64,000 nt of DNA from Dyella sp. 2HG41-7 (GTDB lineage: Bacteria; Pseudomonadota; Gammaproteobacteria; Xanthomonadales; Rhodanobacteraceae). A model generated the notes under the pieces. That model did no database searches. It was not told the origin of the DNA and saw only the letters and a program-made list of their open reading frames with translations. Below, one piece after another: positions 54,389-62,942 of this stretch. The first letter of the stretch is position 1. The number at the start of each line of letters is the position of its first letter. The DNA lies in the NCBI RefSeq assembly GCF_021390675.1, contig NZ_JAJEJV010000004.1:3844001-3908000 (forward strand). Direction: 5' to 3'. The position numbers were made by a program, and so were the translations under genes.

Positions 54389-57300
54389 TCAATGGAAATC
54401 TCGCGAGCGCACATCCAGATCGGCCAGCATGTCGCTCATATCCAGCAGCCGACGCGCGATCAGGTGACTCACGCCATCGACGGCCTCCCATTTGCCCTCC
54501 ACGGATAGCAAGCGCGCTTCCAGATAAGGGCGACGCTGGGTTTGCGCAATGTGGTTCCACACCACCACGTTTACGGGACCGAATTCGTCTTCGATGGTGA
54601 TGAAGGTGACGCCGCTGGCCGTTTGCGGTTGTTGACGCTGGGTGACCAAACCCACGGTGCGCACGCGGGAGGCATGCGGCAGTTTCTGCAAACGGCGCGA
54701 ATCCACAAACCGGGCTGCTCGCAGACGCGGGCGCAACAGTCTCAACGGATGCGGCCCAAGGCTCAAACCGCTGTGCGCGTAATCGGCTTTCGTGTTTTCC
54801 GCCAACGTGGGCAGCGGAAGCACGATGTCCTGCTCGCGCGGGCTGTCGCGACCGAACAACGGCAACTGCGACTCCACGCCGGAGGTGAGCCATAGCGCGC
54901 GATGGCGATGTCCCGTCAAGCCACGCAGAGCGCCAGCGTCGGCCAGCAAATCTTGATGACGCGCATCCAGCTCCGCACGCGCACACAGATCGACGACATC
55001 TCGGAAAGGCATCACCTTGCGCGCGTCGGAAATACGCGCAGCCACTTTCTCGCTGCATCCGCGCAGTTGACGTAAGCCCAAACGCAGAGCCAGCTCTTTC
55101 TCGCTATGCGCATCGGGTTCCAACGTGCAATCCCAATCGCTGTAACGCACGTCCATCGGCCGCACGCGAATGCCATGCCGCTGCGCATCCTGCACGATCT
55201 GGCTCGGACCATAGAAACCCATCGGCTGCGCATTGAGCAGTGCGCAGGCATAGATGCCCGGCTCGTGGCATTTCAGCCAACTGCTGGCGAAAGCAAGATT
55301 GGCGAAGCTCGCTGCGTGACTTTCCGGAAAACCGTAACTGCCGAAGCCTTTTATCTGATTGAAAATCTGCTCGGCGAATTCCTGTGTGTAGCCTCTTTTC
55401 AGCATGCCGAAAACAAGCTTCTCGTGGTGTTTTTCCATGTTGCCACGGCGTTCCCATGCTCCCATGGATCGCCGCAACTCATCCGCCTCTCCTGGCTCGT
55501 AACCCGCCGCAACCATGGCGAGCTTCATCACTTGTTCCTGAAAAAGCGGCACGCCAAGCGTGCGCTGAAGTATTGGACGGACAGCCTCCGAGGGGTACGT
55601 GACGGGTTCTTCCCCGCGTCGGCGGCGCAAATAGGGATGCACCATATCGCCTTGAATCGGCCCAGGCCGCACGATGGCGACCTGGATCACCAGATCGTAG
55701 TAATGGGCGGGCTTGAGCCGCGGCAGCATCGACATCTGCGCACGGCTTTCGATCTGAAATACGCCGATGGTGTCGGCGCGCTGGATCATTTGGTAAGTCT
55801 TTTCGTCGCGCGAATCGATCGTTGCAATATCCAGTGTTTTGTTGCGATGCTGCTTGACCAGATCGAAGCATTTGCGCAGGCACGTCAACATGCCAAGCGC
55901 TAAACAATCGACCTTGAGCAAATCCATCGTATCCAGATCATTTTTGTCCCACTGGATGATGGTGCGATCCGGCATGGCCGCATTTTCGACCGGCACCAAT
56001 TCATGCAAGGGCGCATCGTGAATCACGAAGCCACCCACGTGCTGACTCAGATGACGTGGCTTGCCGCGCAATTGCGCCGTCAGCGCAAGAAGCTTGCGTA
56101 TCACGGGCGCACTGGGATCGAAGCCTTGTTCACGCAAGCGCCCGTCAAGCGACGCATCGCCAAGACGGAAAAAACTGTTGCTGAGTTTTTCGATTTGATC
56201 CTCGTGCAATCCCAAAGCTTTGGCTACATCGCGCACTGCGCTTTTCGAGCGGTACCGGATGACCGTTGCCGCGATAGCAGCGCGCTCTCGCCCATACTTG
56301 TTGTAAACGTACTGGATGACCTCCTCGCGCCTCTCGTGTTCGAAGTCGACATCGATATCGGGCGGTTCGTTGCGTTCCATGGAAATGAAACGCTCCGTTA
56401 GAAGCCCGACCTTCTCTGGATCGGCATCCGTGACACCCAACGCAAAACACACAATGGAATTGGCCGCCGAGCCGCGCCCCTGACAAAGGATGGCTTGGCT
56501 GCGCGCATAACGCACAATGTCGTTCACCGTGAGAAAGAACGCTTCGTATTCCTTCTTCTCGATCAGATTCAGCTCGTTCTCGATATCGACCTGAATCTTT
56601 TGTGGAATGCCGTTTGGCCAACGACGCACCGACCCTTCGGCTACAAGCTGACGCAGCCACTGCATGGGCGCATAGCCCTCGGGCACCAGCTCTTTGGGAT
56701 ATTGGTAATGCAAATCCCCTTTCAACGAGAACGTGCAGCGTTTTGCAATGCGAACGCTCTCTTCCAACAATGCCTTGGGATAAATCTTTTCCAGCGCCGA
56801 CCGTTTGCGCAGATGCCGTTCGCCATTGCGAAACAACACATCTCCCGCCTCGGCGATAGTCAGGCGATGACGGATCGCCGTCATCGTTTGCTGCAAGGGA
56901 AGTCGCTTGCGTATGTGCATATGCACGTCGCCGCATGCGACGCGCGACAATTGCAACGCATCGCCCAAGGCTTCGAGCTCGGCGAGGCGCGCTTCGTCAT
57001 AACTGTCGCGGTGCAGTTCGACCGCCAACCACGCGCGATCGCCGAAGATGTGTTTCACCCACTCGCCATGCTCACGAATAGGTCTTCGTTCGGGCGCCCA
57101 CAGCGCCAGCGTGCCGGGCGCTCCATCGGCCAGATTTTCTCTGGCGAGACGATATTCGCCCTTCTCGGAAGCTCGTCGCCCTTGCGTAATCAAACGAGAA
57201 AGCGAAACGTAACCTTGTTTGTTCTCCGCCAGCAGCACCAGCTTGGGACCATCGGCAAGCTGGATTTCCGTGCCGACGATCAGCGGTACACCGGTATCGC

Positions 57301-57466
57301 GCGAGGCCTCCCACGCGCGCACAATGCCGGCGAGCGAACATTCGTCGGTAACCGCCAGCGCGGCGTAGCCGCATTCGCGAGCACGCTCGAACAACTCCGG
57401 CGCACTGGATGCGCCGCGTTGAAACGAGAAGTCCGACAGACAATGCAGTTCCGCGTAGTCCGTCAT
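54389..57466 (-). CDS. dnaE2: Error-prone DNA polymerase (ImuC)
   Basis: 1025-residue C-family polymerase, shorter than DnaE1 (about 1160), as typical of DnaE2. Damage-inducible translesion synthesis with ImuA and ImuB. N-terminal PHP domain: [26 protein letters not shown], with VTDE; catalytic acids in [50 protein letters not shown]-terminal OB region ([25 protein letters not shown]). ATG 57466 overlaps the imuB stop as ATGA. Confidence 0.96.
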   Translation of the reverse strand: MTDYAELHCLSDFSFQRGASSAPELFERARECGYAALAVTDECSLAGIVRAWEASRDTGVPLIVGTEIQLADGPKLVLLAENKQGYVSLSRLITQGRRASEKGEYRLARENLADGAPGTLALWAPERRPIREHGEWVKHIFGDRAWLAVELHRDSYDEARLAELEALGDALQLSRVACGDVHMHIRKRLPLQQTMTAIRHRLTIAEAGDVLFRNGERHLRKRSALEKIYPKALLEESVRIAKRCTFSLKGDLHYQYPKELVPEGYAPMQWLRQLVAEGSVRRWPNGIPQKIQVDIENELNLIEKKEYEAFFLTVNDIVRYARSQAILCQGRGSAANSIVCFALGVTDADPEKVGLLTERFISMERNEPPDIDVDFEHERREEVIQYVYNKYGRERAAIAATVIRYRSKSAVRDVAKALGLHEDQIEKLSNSFFRLGDASLDGRLREQGFDPSAPVIRKLLALTAQLRGKPRHLSQHVGGFVIHDAPLHELVPVENAAMPDRTIIQWDKNDLDTMDLLKVDCLALGMLTCLRKCFDLVKQHRNKTLDIATIDSRDEKTYQMIQRADTIGVFQIESRAQMSMLPRLKPAHYYDLVIQVAIVRPGPIQGDMVHPYLRRRRGEEPVTYPSEAVRPILQRTLGVPLFQEQVMKLAMVAAGYEPGEADELRRSMGAWERRGNMEKHHEKLVFGMLKRGYTQEFAEQIFNQIKGFGSYGFPESHAASFANLAFASSWLKCHEPGIYACALLNAQPMGFYGPSQIVQDAQRHGIRVRPMDVRYSDWDCTLEPDAHSEKELALRLGLRQLRGCSEKVAARISDARKVMPFRDVVDLCARAELDARHQDLLADAGALRGLTGHRHRALWLTSGVESQLPLFGRDSPREQDIVLPLPTLAENTKADYAHSGLSLGPHPLRLLRPRLRAARFVDSRRLQKLPHASRVRTVGLVTQRQQPQTASGVTFITIEDEFGPVNVVVWNHIAQTQRRPYLEARLLSVEGKWEAVDGVSHLIARRLLDMSDMLADLDVRSRDFH

Positions 57467-58866
57467 GCGAACCACCCGTGCAGCATCCATCCGGATTGTT
57501 CGTCCGGCGCGCAAAACGCCCAGGCCAATTGTCCGAGCGTCGTTTCGACGATGTAGTAATCGCGACGCATCTCGCCGCCGTCCCACCATCCGGTTTCCAG
57601 GCGTTCCGGACCGGCAAGGATGTGCACATTGCCGCGTAAGGGAATAGGACGTTCCAATAGCCAAGTGGGACGTGCGCGTGGCTCGATAAAGCTTTCATCC
57701 TGCACCGCGACACGTTGCGAGTGCTCCGGCCGTGGATCGATGGTCGTGCCCCAGCGATACACCGCGCGATCGCCCAAGCGCGCGCGCAAACGTTCGCGCA
57801 ATTGTTCGAAAGGCAACGCATTGGCGGGACGTTCGTCGAACAAATCGCGGCCGGCTGGCACGAAACCCGGCAGATCGTCGACGATCAAACGCAGCGACAA
57901 CACCGGCGACGGCAATTGCACTTGTTCCAGGCGACCACGCGCGGCTTCGAACAACACGTCGGCATCGCGTTCGGGCGAGAGCATGCCAACCGGCACGCGG
58001 GTTGCCTCGCCTTCGCGATGCTCCAACTGCAATACAAAGCGCTGCACGCCACCGTCGCGACCGGAAAGATAAGCCGCGAGATCCCCCATCATGCGCTTCA
58101 GCGGAAAGACCAGGGCGGCGATGTTTTCCACTTCGTGCGACAGCTCGATGCGCCAATCCACCGCATCGGGCGGCACGAACAGATCGAACCCGGCCGGCGC
58201 GTCGCCGAGCAAGCGGTCCATCGCTTGCAGAAGCGTCTTGCCAAAGCGACGCTGCAATCCATCGCGCGGCATGCGCAGCAACTGACCCAGCGAACGGATG
58301 CCCATGCGCGGCAACGCGTCGATGGCATCGTCCGGCAAGCGACTGTGTTGCAAAGGCACGTCATCAAGTGCGTGCAGCATCGCGTCATGCGTAAAAACGG
58401 CTTGACCATCGCTCACGCCCGCGAGCACGTACGCCGCATGCGGCGTGGGTGCGGCAGCCACGCGATGATGAAAACCCAATGCGGAAAAATCGTGGCGAAG
58501 ATGGCGCTCTATCGTCGGCCATTCGCCCAGCAGGCTGCGACTGCGGCTGATTTCCAACACGATGGCGTGCGGCAATAGCACCACTTGCGAGCTGTAGCGA
58601 TACGCCACGCTGGCGAGAAACTGCTGCCAGCGATCGACCTCAGAGGCGTCATACGGAATCGCTTCGAAACGCGCGAGCAAAGCTTGCGCCGTCGTCAGGC
58701 GCTGCCCGATATGCAAACCCGCTTGGTGCGCAGAAGCATTGACGGCGACGACAACGCGCGCGTTGAGCGGCCCGTCCACCAACACCAGCGGATGGTCGTC
58801 ATCGGGCCGGCGACGAAGGACGCCATCCAGCGCCAAATGCGGCAGCAGCAGACAGGCCCACAACAT
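57463..58866 (-). CDS. imuB: Y-family polymerase-like protein ImuB
   Basis: 467 residues. Y-family relative that acts as a scaffold, binding the beta clamp and DnaE2; it usually has no activity of its own. The first strand reads [11 protein letters not shown], in place of the catalytic Asp pattern of active Y polymerases, which agrees with a non-catalytic role. [24 protein letters not shown] is the helix-hairpin-helix-like region. The C-terminal half (about 300-467) is ImuB-specific. Nine bases after imuA; ATGA overlap with dnaE2. Confidence 0.94.
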   Translation of the reverse strand: MLWACLLLPHLALDGVLRRRPDDDHPLVLVDGPLNARVVVAVNASAHQAGLHIGQRLTTAQALLARFEAIPYDASEVDRWQQFLASVAYRYSSQVVLLPHAIVLEISRSRSLLGEWPTIERHLRHDFSALGFHHRVAAAPTPHAAYVLAGVSDGQAVFTHDAMLHALDDVPLQHSRLPDDAIDALPRMGIRSLGQLLRMPRDGLQRRFGKTLLQAMDRLLGDAPAGFDLFVPPDAVDWRIELSHEVENIAALVFPLKRMMGDLAAYLSGRDGGVQRFVLQLEHREGEATRVPVGMLSPERDADVLFEAARGRLEQVQLPSPVLSLRLIVDDLPGFVPAGRDLFDERPANALPFEQLRERLRARLGDRAVYRWGTTIDPRPEHSQRVAVQDESFIEPRARPTWLLERPIPLRGNVHILAGPERLETGWWDGGEMRRDYYIVETTLGQLAWAFCAPDEQSGWMLHGWFA

Positions 58867-58875
58867 AGCGGGGCC

Positions 58876-59610
58876 TCACGCGCTCTGCTTCTTTCGAGCG
58901 TGATTCCGGCGAGCGCCGGAATCCGGTGTGCGAGGCATATGCTGATGAACCACATGCACCGCCGCCGGATTCCGGCTCTCGCTGGAAAGACGTTGAGAAG
59001 GATCGAAGGAAACGGGTTGCGACGGCGCGTTGCCGCCGCGGCATTTGCGTATCCAGATGGATGTATGCGGCGGTGTCGCCAGCTCGAGCCGCAACGATGC
59101 GGGCGACGCGTTCGCCAGATGTTTGCGATCGCGAAACACGAACGCCAAGGCGCGCCCGGTATCCGCCGCGACTTGCAGGCGACGCAGACTGCGGTCGTCC
59201 GCCTGATGCGGCCACACGAGCACAGCGGCGCAACTGCCCGAGCGCAGACATTGCTCGGCAGCCCACAACACGTGCTTTTCTTCCGCATCGACGATTTCCA
59301 ATCGCTGCAGATTCACGCCTTGCTGGCGCCACCCCATCGCACACGGCAGATACGGCGGCGCGATCAACGCCACCGGACGATGCCCCTGCGTAAGTCGCGC
59401 CAAGGTCGGCAACACCAATTGCAATTCACCGATGCCGTCGGCGGGCAACAGGATTTCCGTCAGCGATGCTTCCGGCCAACCACGCGCGGGCAATGCCGCA
59501 TCGAGCATGGGCCAGCCGGTGGGTTGCTCGCCATCGATCGGCGACAGCGTTTGACCGCGCCAGACTTGCCGCGCGTCCAACAGTTCCGACAGAGCGACTA
59601 CCGCGCCCAT
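58876..59610 (-). CDS. imuA: ImuA, translesion synthesis-associated protein with REP-derived C-terminus
   Basis: 244 residues from ATG 59610 (the lexA stop and this ATG share a base, TGATG; a TTG three bases earlier is less likely). ImuA is a RecA-like/SulA-like cofactor of ImuB-DnaE2. Recognised by GWPMLDAALPARGWPEASLTEILLP, ELQLVLPTLARLTQGHRP, PYLPCAMGWRQQGVNLQRLEIV and AAEQCLRSGSCAAVLVWP. Residues about 207-244 are encoded by a REP palindrome (58899-58990) and include the low-complexity-like segment ESRNPAAVHVVHQHMPRTPD, ending RRNHARKKQSA. The real domain probably ended near residue 206. Confidence 0.9.
   Translation of the reverse strand: MGAVVALSELLDARQVWRGQTLSPIDGEQPTGWPMLDAALPARGWPEASLTEILLPADGIGELQLVLPTLARLTQGHRPVALIAPPYLPCAMGWRQQGVNLQRLEIVDAEEKHVLWAAEQCLRSGSCAAVLVWPHQADDRSLRRLQVAADTGRALAFVFRDRKHLANASPASLRLELATPPHTSIWIRKCRGGNAPSQPVSFDPSQRLSSESRNPAAVHVVHQHMPRTPDSGARRNHARKKQSA
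58899..58990. repeat. REP element inside the 3' end of imuA
   Basis: GATTCCGGCGAGCGCCGGAATCCGG (58902-58926) and a diverged inverted partner CCGGATTCCGGCTCTCGCTGGAAA (about 58964-58987), separated by 37 bases. Same core as the 24146-24264 element. It is read in the imuA frame. Confidence 0.85.
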
Positions 59611-60236
59611 CAACTGCCCCTCACGAGGCCGGCGAAGAGTCCTTCGATGGCGAAGTCTTCCGTCGGATCGGGATCGATCGGCTGATAGCCGGGACTGTTC
59701 GGCAGCAAGCGAATGACGTCGCCTTTCCAGTACAGCCGCTTGATGGTGAAACGATCACCCGCCACGCGGGCCGCCACCACTTGGCCGTGTCGCGCAACCG
59801 GTGTGGCGTGCACGGCGACGAGGTCGCCGTCCAGGATGCCTTCGTCGCGCATGGAATCGCCCATCACGCGCACCAGGTAATCCGGCTTCAGGCGAAACAA
59901 CCAGGGCGATACATGCAGGCTGCGTTCCACGCGCGATTCGGAAAAAATCGGCTCGCCTGCCGCGATGCGGCCGATCAGCGGCAGCTCCAACGTATCGGCG
60001 GCGAGCGGATCGACTTCCTGCACCAGACGAATGCCGCGCGAGCGGTTGGATTCGATCACCAGCCGCCCTTTCGCCTCCAGCGAGCGCACATGTTTGAGCA
60101 CGGCGCTGACGCTCGGGATGCCCATCGCCTGGCCGATTTCTTCCAGCGTGGGGGCCTCGCCGTCACGCTCGATGCGCTCGCGGACAAAGGCGAGGATGTT
60201 GAACTGACGGCTGGTGAGCTGTAGGGTCATGGGCAC
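59610..60236 (-). CDS. lexA: LexA-type SOS repressor heading the imuABC cassette
   Basis: 208 residues. N-terminal winged helix (LTSRQFNILAFVRERIE, APTLEEIGQAMGIPSVSAVLKHVRSLEAKG), self-cleavage site Ala93-Gly94 in GRIAAGEP, catalytic Ser128 (MGDSMRDEG) and Lys166 (TIKRL). The likely start is GTG 60236 with AAGGTG seven bases upstream; ATG 60230 is the alternative. A perfect palindrome at 60240-60261 covers that ribosome binding site. In related bacteria a second, divergent LexA (LexA2) heads imuA-imuB-dnaE2 cassettes; this gene sits in exactly that context, so it may be a LexA2-type protein, with a separate lexA-recA elsewhere (inference). Confidence 0.94.
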   Translation of the reverse strand: MPMTLQLTSRQFNILAFVRERIERDGEAPTLEEIGQAMGIPSVSAVLKHVRSLEAKGRLVIESNRSRGIRLVQEVDPLAADTLELPLIGRIAAGEPIFSESRVERSLHVSPWLFRLKPDYLVRVMGDSMRDEGILDGDLVAVHATPVARHGQVVAARVAGDRFTIKRLYWKGDVIRLLPNSPGYQPIDPDPTEDFAIEGLFAGLVRGS

Positions 60237-60239
60237 ATC

Positions 60240-60261
60240 TTTTCACCTTTTTTGGTGAAAA
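60240..60261 (-). promoter_or_regulatory. Candidate LexA operator of the mutasome operon
   Basis: Perfect palindrome TTTTCACC (60240-60247), six T, GGTGAAAA (60254-60261). It ends three bases before the lexA GTG and its proximal arm contains the ribosome binding site. Sequence differs from the E. coli LexA box, but LexA boxes vary between groups. Confidence 0.7.
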
Positions 60262-60306
60262 TGAAGTGCCCGCCCAAAACTCTCCGTGAACTAGTCCATC
60301 AAGGGG

Positions 60307-61224
60307 TCAAACCGGCTCCAGCCAGCCCCACTTGTCCTGGGTCTTGCCGTTGAACAGACCGAAGTAGAGTTCCTGCAGGCGACGGGTGATGCGCCCGGCT
60401 TTGCCGCTACCGATCTGCTTGCCGTCGACTTCGCGGATCGGCGTGATTTCGGCGGCGGTGCCGCACATCAGGATTTCGTCGGCCAAGTACAGATATTCGC
60501 GCGGAATATCGCGCTCTACCACCTCGATACCGTCTTCGCGCGCCAACACCTTGATGGTGTCGCGGGTGATGCCGGCCAGGATCGACGCGCTGGCGGGCGT
60601 GGTATGCAGCACGCCGTCGTACACCAGGAACAAGTTTTCACCGGCGCCTTCGCTCAACAAGCCGCTCGCCGCCAACGCGATACCTTCGCCAAAGCCCAAA
60701 CGACGCGCTTCGCGCGCGATCAGTTGACCAGACAGATAGTTACCGCCGGCCTTGGCGCCTGCGGGAATGGTGTTCGGCGCAAAACGCTGCCAACTCGACA
60801 CGCACGCGGTAATGCCCACTTCCAACGCTTCCGGCCCGAGGTACGGACCCATCGGCCAGCTCGCCACGGCGACATCGATCGGCGTTTCCGCCGAGAGCCC
60901 GAAACCGCCCAGGCCGCGATACGCCACCGGGCGCAAATAGGCCGCGCTGAAACCGTTTTTGCGGATCACGTCGCGGCACGCCGCCGCCAACTCATCCTGC
61001 GAGTACGGCAGCACCATGTCGTAGATCTTGGCGGAGAGATACAGACGCTTGAGGTGATCGGTGAGGCGGAAGATCGCCGCGCCTTCCGGCGTGACGTAGC
61101 TGCGTATCCCCTCGAAGACCGACGAACCGTAATGCAGGGCATGCGACATCACGTGCGCGGTGGCATCCTTCCACGGCTTAATTTCGCCGTTTTGCCAGAT
61201 CCATTCGGGGTACTGCTGGGCCAT
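60307..61224 (-). CDS. ilvE: Branched-chain amino acid aminotransferase
   Basis: 305 residues, fold-type IV PLP enzyme transferring amino groups to the keto acids of Leu, Ile and Val. HALHYGSSVFEGIRSY, RLTDHLKRLY, PLP-Lys158 in GAKAGGNYL and the substrate-phosphate region LSEGAGENLFLV plus CGTAAEITPI are all present. ATG 61224 has GGAG nine bases upstream. The last gene before the lexA operon, 70 bases away, with no terminator recognised. Confidence 0.96.
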   Translation of the reverse strand: MAQQYPEWIWQNGEIKPWKDATAHVMSHALHYGSSVFEGIRSYVTPEGAAIFRLTDHLKRLYLSAKIYDMVLPYSQDELAAACRDVIRKNGFSAAYLRPVAYRGLGGFGLSAETPIDVAVASWPMGPYLGPEALEVGITACVSSWQRFAPNTIPAGAKAGGNYLSGQLIAREARRLGFGEGIALAASGLLSEGAGENLFLVYDGVLHTTPASASILAGITRDTIKVLAREDGIEVVERDIPREYLYLADEILMCGTAAEITPIREVDGKQIGSGKAGRITRRLQELYFGLFNGKTQDKWGWLEPV

Positions 61225-61287
61225 GGGGGGATCTCCGTTGGGGACCGCTCATGATAGCGTGCCGAAGCTTTCGACACCTTTCACGCC

Positions 61288-61875
61288 TCAGCTTTGAGGC
61301 TGCAACCAGACGCATCCGGAACGGTGCACCACATCGAAGCGGGTGCTTTGGGCCGCGCCGCTGCCGTCATCGGATTGGGTTTGCACGATAAGCGCTTCGC
61401 CCTTTGGCGGCGCCGGGCTGGGCGATGACGACAGCGCGAGCGTGGACGCATCCGCATCGCTATCGTCGTCGCCGGCAGCCGATATCGCTTTGACGCCGAG
61501 CAAGGGATGCGACATCAGGCGACTGAAAAAGCGGATGTCGGTCACCACCGTGGATTTTCCATCGCCATTCCACAACGCCAGTCCCGCAAGACGATTGGGA
61601 TTGCGTTCGGCGAATGCATCGACGACAGCTTGCTTGAGTTGCTTCAGATCCGCCGCGCAAAGCACGGCGGGAGGCTGCTGAAGTTCGACCGATGCATGCG
61701 TGCTCGATGTAGATGTCGGCGCCGGCGTCGTGGGTGTCGCATCGACGTCGGCGCACACGCGATCAGTAAATACCGGAATGCCATTCGCACCCATGCAGCG
61801 ATGAATATCGCCTTGCGCATGTGCGGCGCACATCGGCAACAACCCAAGCAGCAGTAGAAGAATGATGATACGCAT
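61288..61875 (-). CDS. Exported protein with DUF4124-like N-terminus
   Basis: 195 residues from ATG 61875. Signal peptide (IIILLLLLGLLPMCAAHAQ) then GDIHRCMGANGIPVFTDRVCADVDA, which resembles the DUF4124 pattern (a short Cys-flanked domain of envelope proteins). A Thr/Pro/Ser linker follows at about 50-65 and a second region with CAADLKQLKQAVVDAFAERNPNRLAGLALWNG and WLQPQS at the C-terminus. Function unknown. The start codon is inside a perfect hairpin. The gene lies 31 bases after metF on the same strand. Confidence 0.72.
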   Translation of the reverse strand: MRIIILLLLLGLLPMCAAHAQGDIHRCMGANGIPVFTDRVCADVDATPTTPAPTSTSSTHASVELQQPPAVLCAADLKQLKQAVVDAFAERNPNRLAGLALWNGDGKSTVVTDIRFFSRLMSHPLLGVKAISAAGDDDSDADASTLALSSSPSPAPPKGEALIVQTQSDDGSGAAQSTRFDVVHRSGCVWLQPQS

Positions 61876-61897
61876 CGGGCAAGCATAGCCCGATGCG
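61871..61897 (-). promoter_or_regulatory. Perfect hairpin over the start of the DUF4124-like gene
   Basis: CGCATCGGGC (61871-61880) and GCCCGATGCG (61888-61897), seven-base loop. On the minus strand the second arm contains the ATG at 61875. It may be the metF 3' end structure, a translational control, or both; no T-run follows. Confidence 0.5.
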
Positions 61898-61906
61898 CCA
61901 TGTGCA

Positions 61907-62731
61907 TCAGTGCAGCTGATCAAGAACCGCGCGCGTCGCTTTCACACGGTTCAGCGTGTAGAAGTGCAAGCCCGGCGCACCGCCTTGCAACAGACGACGA
62001 CACATTTCCGCAACGACTTCCGCGCCCATGGCGCGAATGGCTTCCACGTCGTCGTAATACGCTTGCATGCGCTTGGCGATCCAACGCGGAATTTCCGCGC
62101 CGCACGCATCGGAGAAACGCTTGAGCTGCGCGTAATTGGAGATGGGCATGATGCCCGGCACGATGGGCACCGAAACACCCAGGCGACGCGCATCGTCGAC
62201 AAAACGGAAATACGCATCCGCGTTGAAGAAGTACTGCGTGATCGCACCGTTCGCGCCGGCATCGATCTTGGTTTTGAAATGACGCAGATCGGCGTGGACG
62301 TCTTCCGCCTGCGGATGCATTTCGGGATACGCCGCCACTTCAATATGAAAGTGATCGCCGCTGTGCTTGCGGATAAAACTCACCAGCTCGGCGGCATAAC
62401 GGAAATCGCCCGGCGTCGCCATGCCCGAAGGCAGGTCTCCGCGCAGCGCGACAAGGCGCCGGTAACCGGCCGCGCGATACGCGTCGAGCAAGTCGGCGAT
62501 TTCCTTGCGGGTGCCGCCCATGCAGGACAGATGCGGCGCAACATCCAGCTCATGCTGCTGATGCAGTCGGGCCACGGTTTCGCTGGTGTAGCTCAGGGTC
62601 GAACCGCCGGCGCCAAAGGTCACGGAGACGTATTCCGGCTTCAGTGCCTTGAGTTCCTTGGCGGTGCGGTCGAGCTGGGCGCGCTGTTCGTCGGTCTTGG
62701 GGGGGAAAAATTCGAAGCTGATGGCCGGCAT
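61907..62731 (-). CDS. metF: 5,10-methylenetetrahydrofolate reductase
   Basis: 274 residues, bacterial MetF length. FAD-dependent reduction of methylene-THF to 5-methyl-THF for methionine synthesis. ISFEFFPPKTDEQ carries the catalytic Glu, followed by YVSVTFGAGGSTLSYTSETV, RLVALRGDLP, FHIEVAAYPEMHPQAED, GANGAITQYFFNADAYFRFVDD and PIVPGIMPISNY. ATG 62731; no Shine-Dalgarno of note just upstream. No SAM- or SAH-riboswitch fold was recognised in the 211 bases before it. Confidence 0.95.
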   Translation of the reverse strand: MPAISFEFFPPKTDEQRAQLDRTAKELKALKPEYVSVTFGAGGSTLSYTSETVARLHQQHELDVAPHLSCMGGTRKEIADLLDAYRAAGYRRLVALRGDLPSGMATPGDFRYAAELVSFIRKHSGDHFHIEVAAYPEMHPQAEDVHADLRHFKTKIDAGANGAITQYFFNADAYFRFVDDARRLGVSVPIVPGIMPISNYAQLKRFSDACGAEIPRWIAKRMQAYYDDVEAIRAMGAEVVAEMCRRLLQGGAPGLHFYTLNRVKATRAVLDQLH

Positions 62732-62942
62732 AAAGGGATCCTTGGCGTCACGCCAGAGAGTATATATCTCTTATTCGGGATGAAGCGATATATGACTAAT
62801 CCGCCATACGCTCGGACGCCGACGAGCCGCCGCCCTGACACGCAACCAAGGCGGCCACGGGCTGACACTACCTGTACCGGTCTGTCATCATCGCCGGATT
62901 GTGTCGCGCAGGCGGCCGTTCTTTAGCCTCAGGGAGTGCTCG

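Noticed and set aside
54369-55058. Upstream extension of the AlkB frame
   Set aside because: Overlaps dnaE2 in another frame and has an arginine-rich translation; the AlkB family length is matched from ATG 54368.
56495-57556. Long plus-strand frame antisense to dnaE2
   Set aside because: No domain recognised; the minus strand contains the PHP and polymerase motifs of DnaE2.
62732-62942. SAM or SAH riboswitch upstream of metF
   Set aside because: No multi-stem fold with the known conserved loops could be recognised in the 211 bases.
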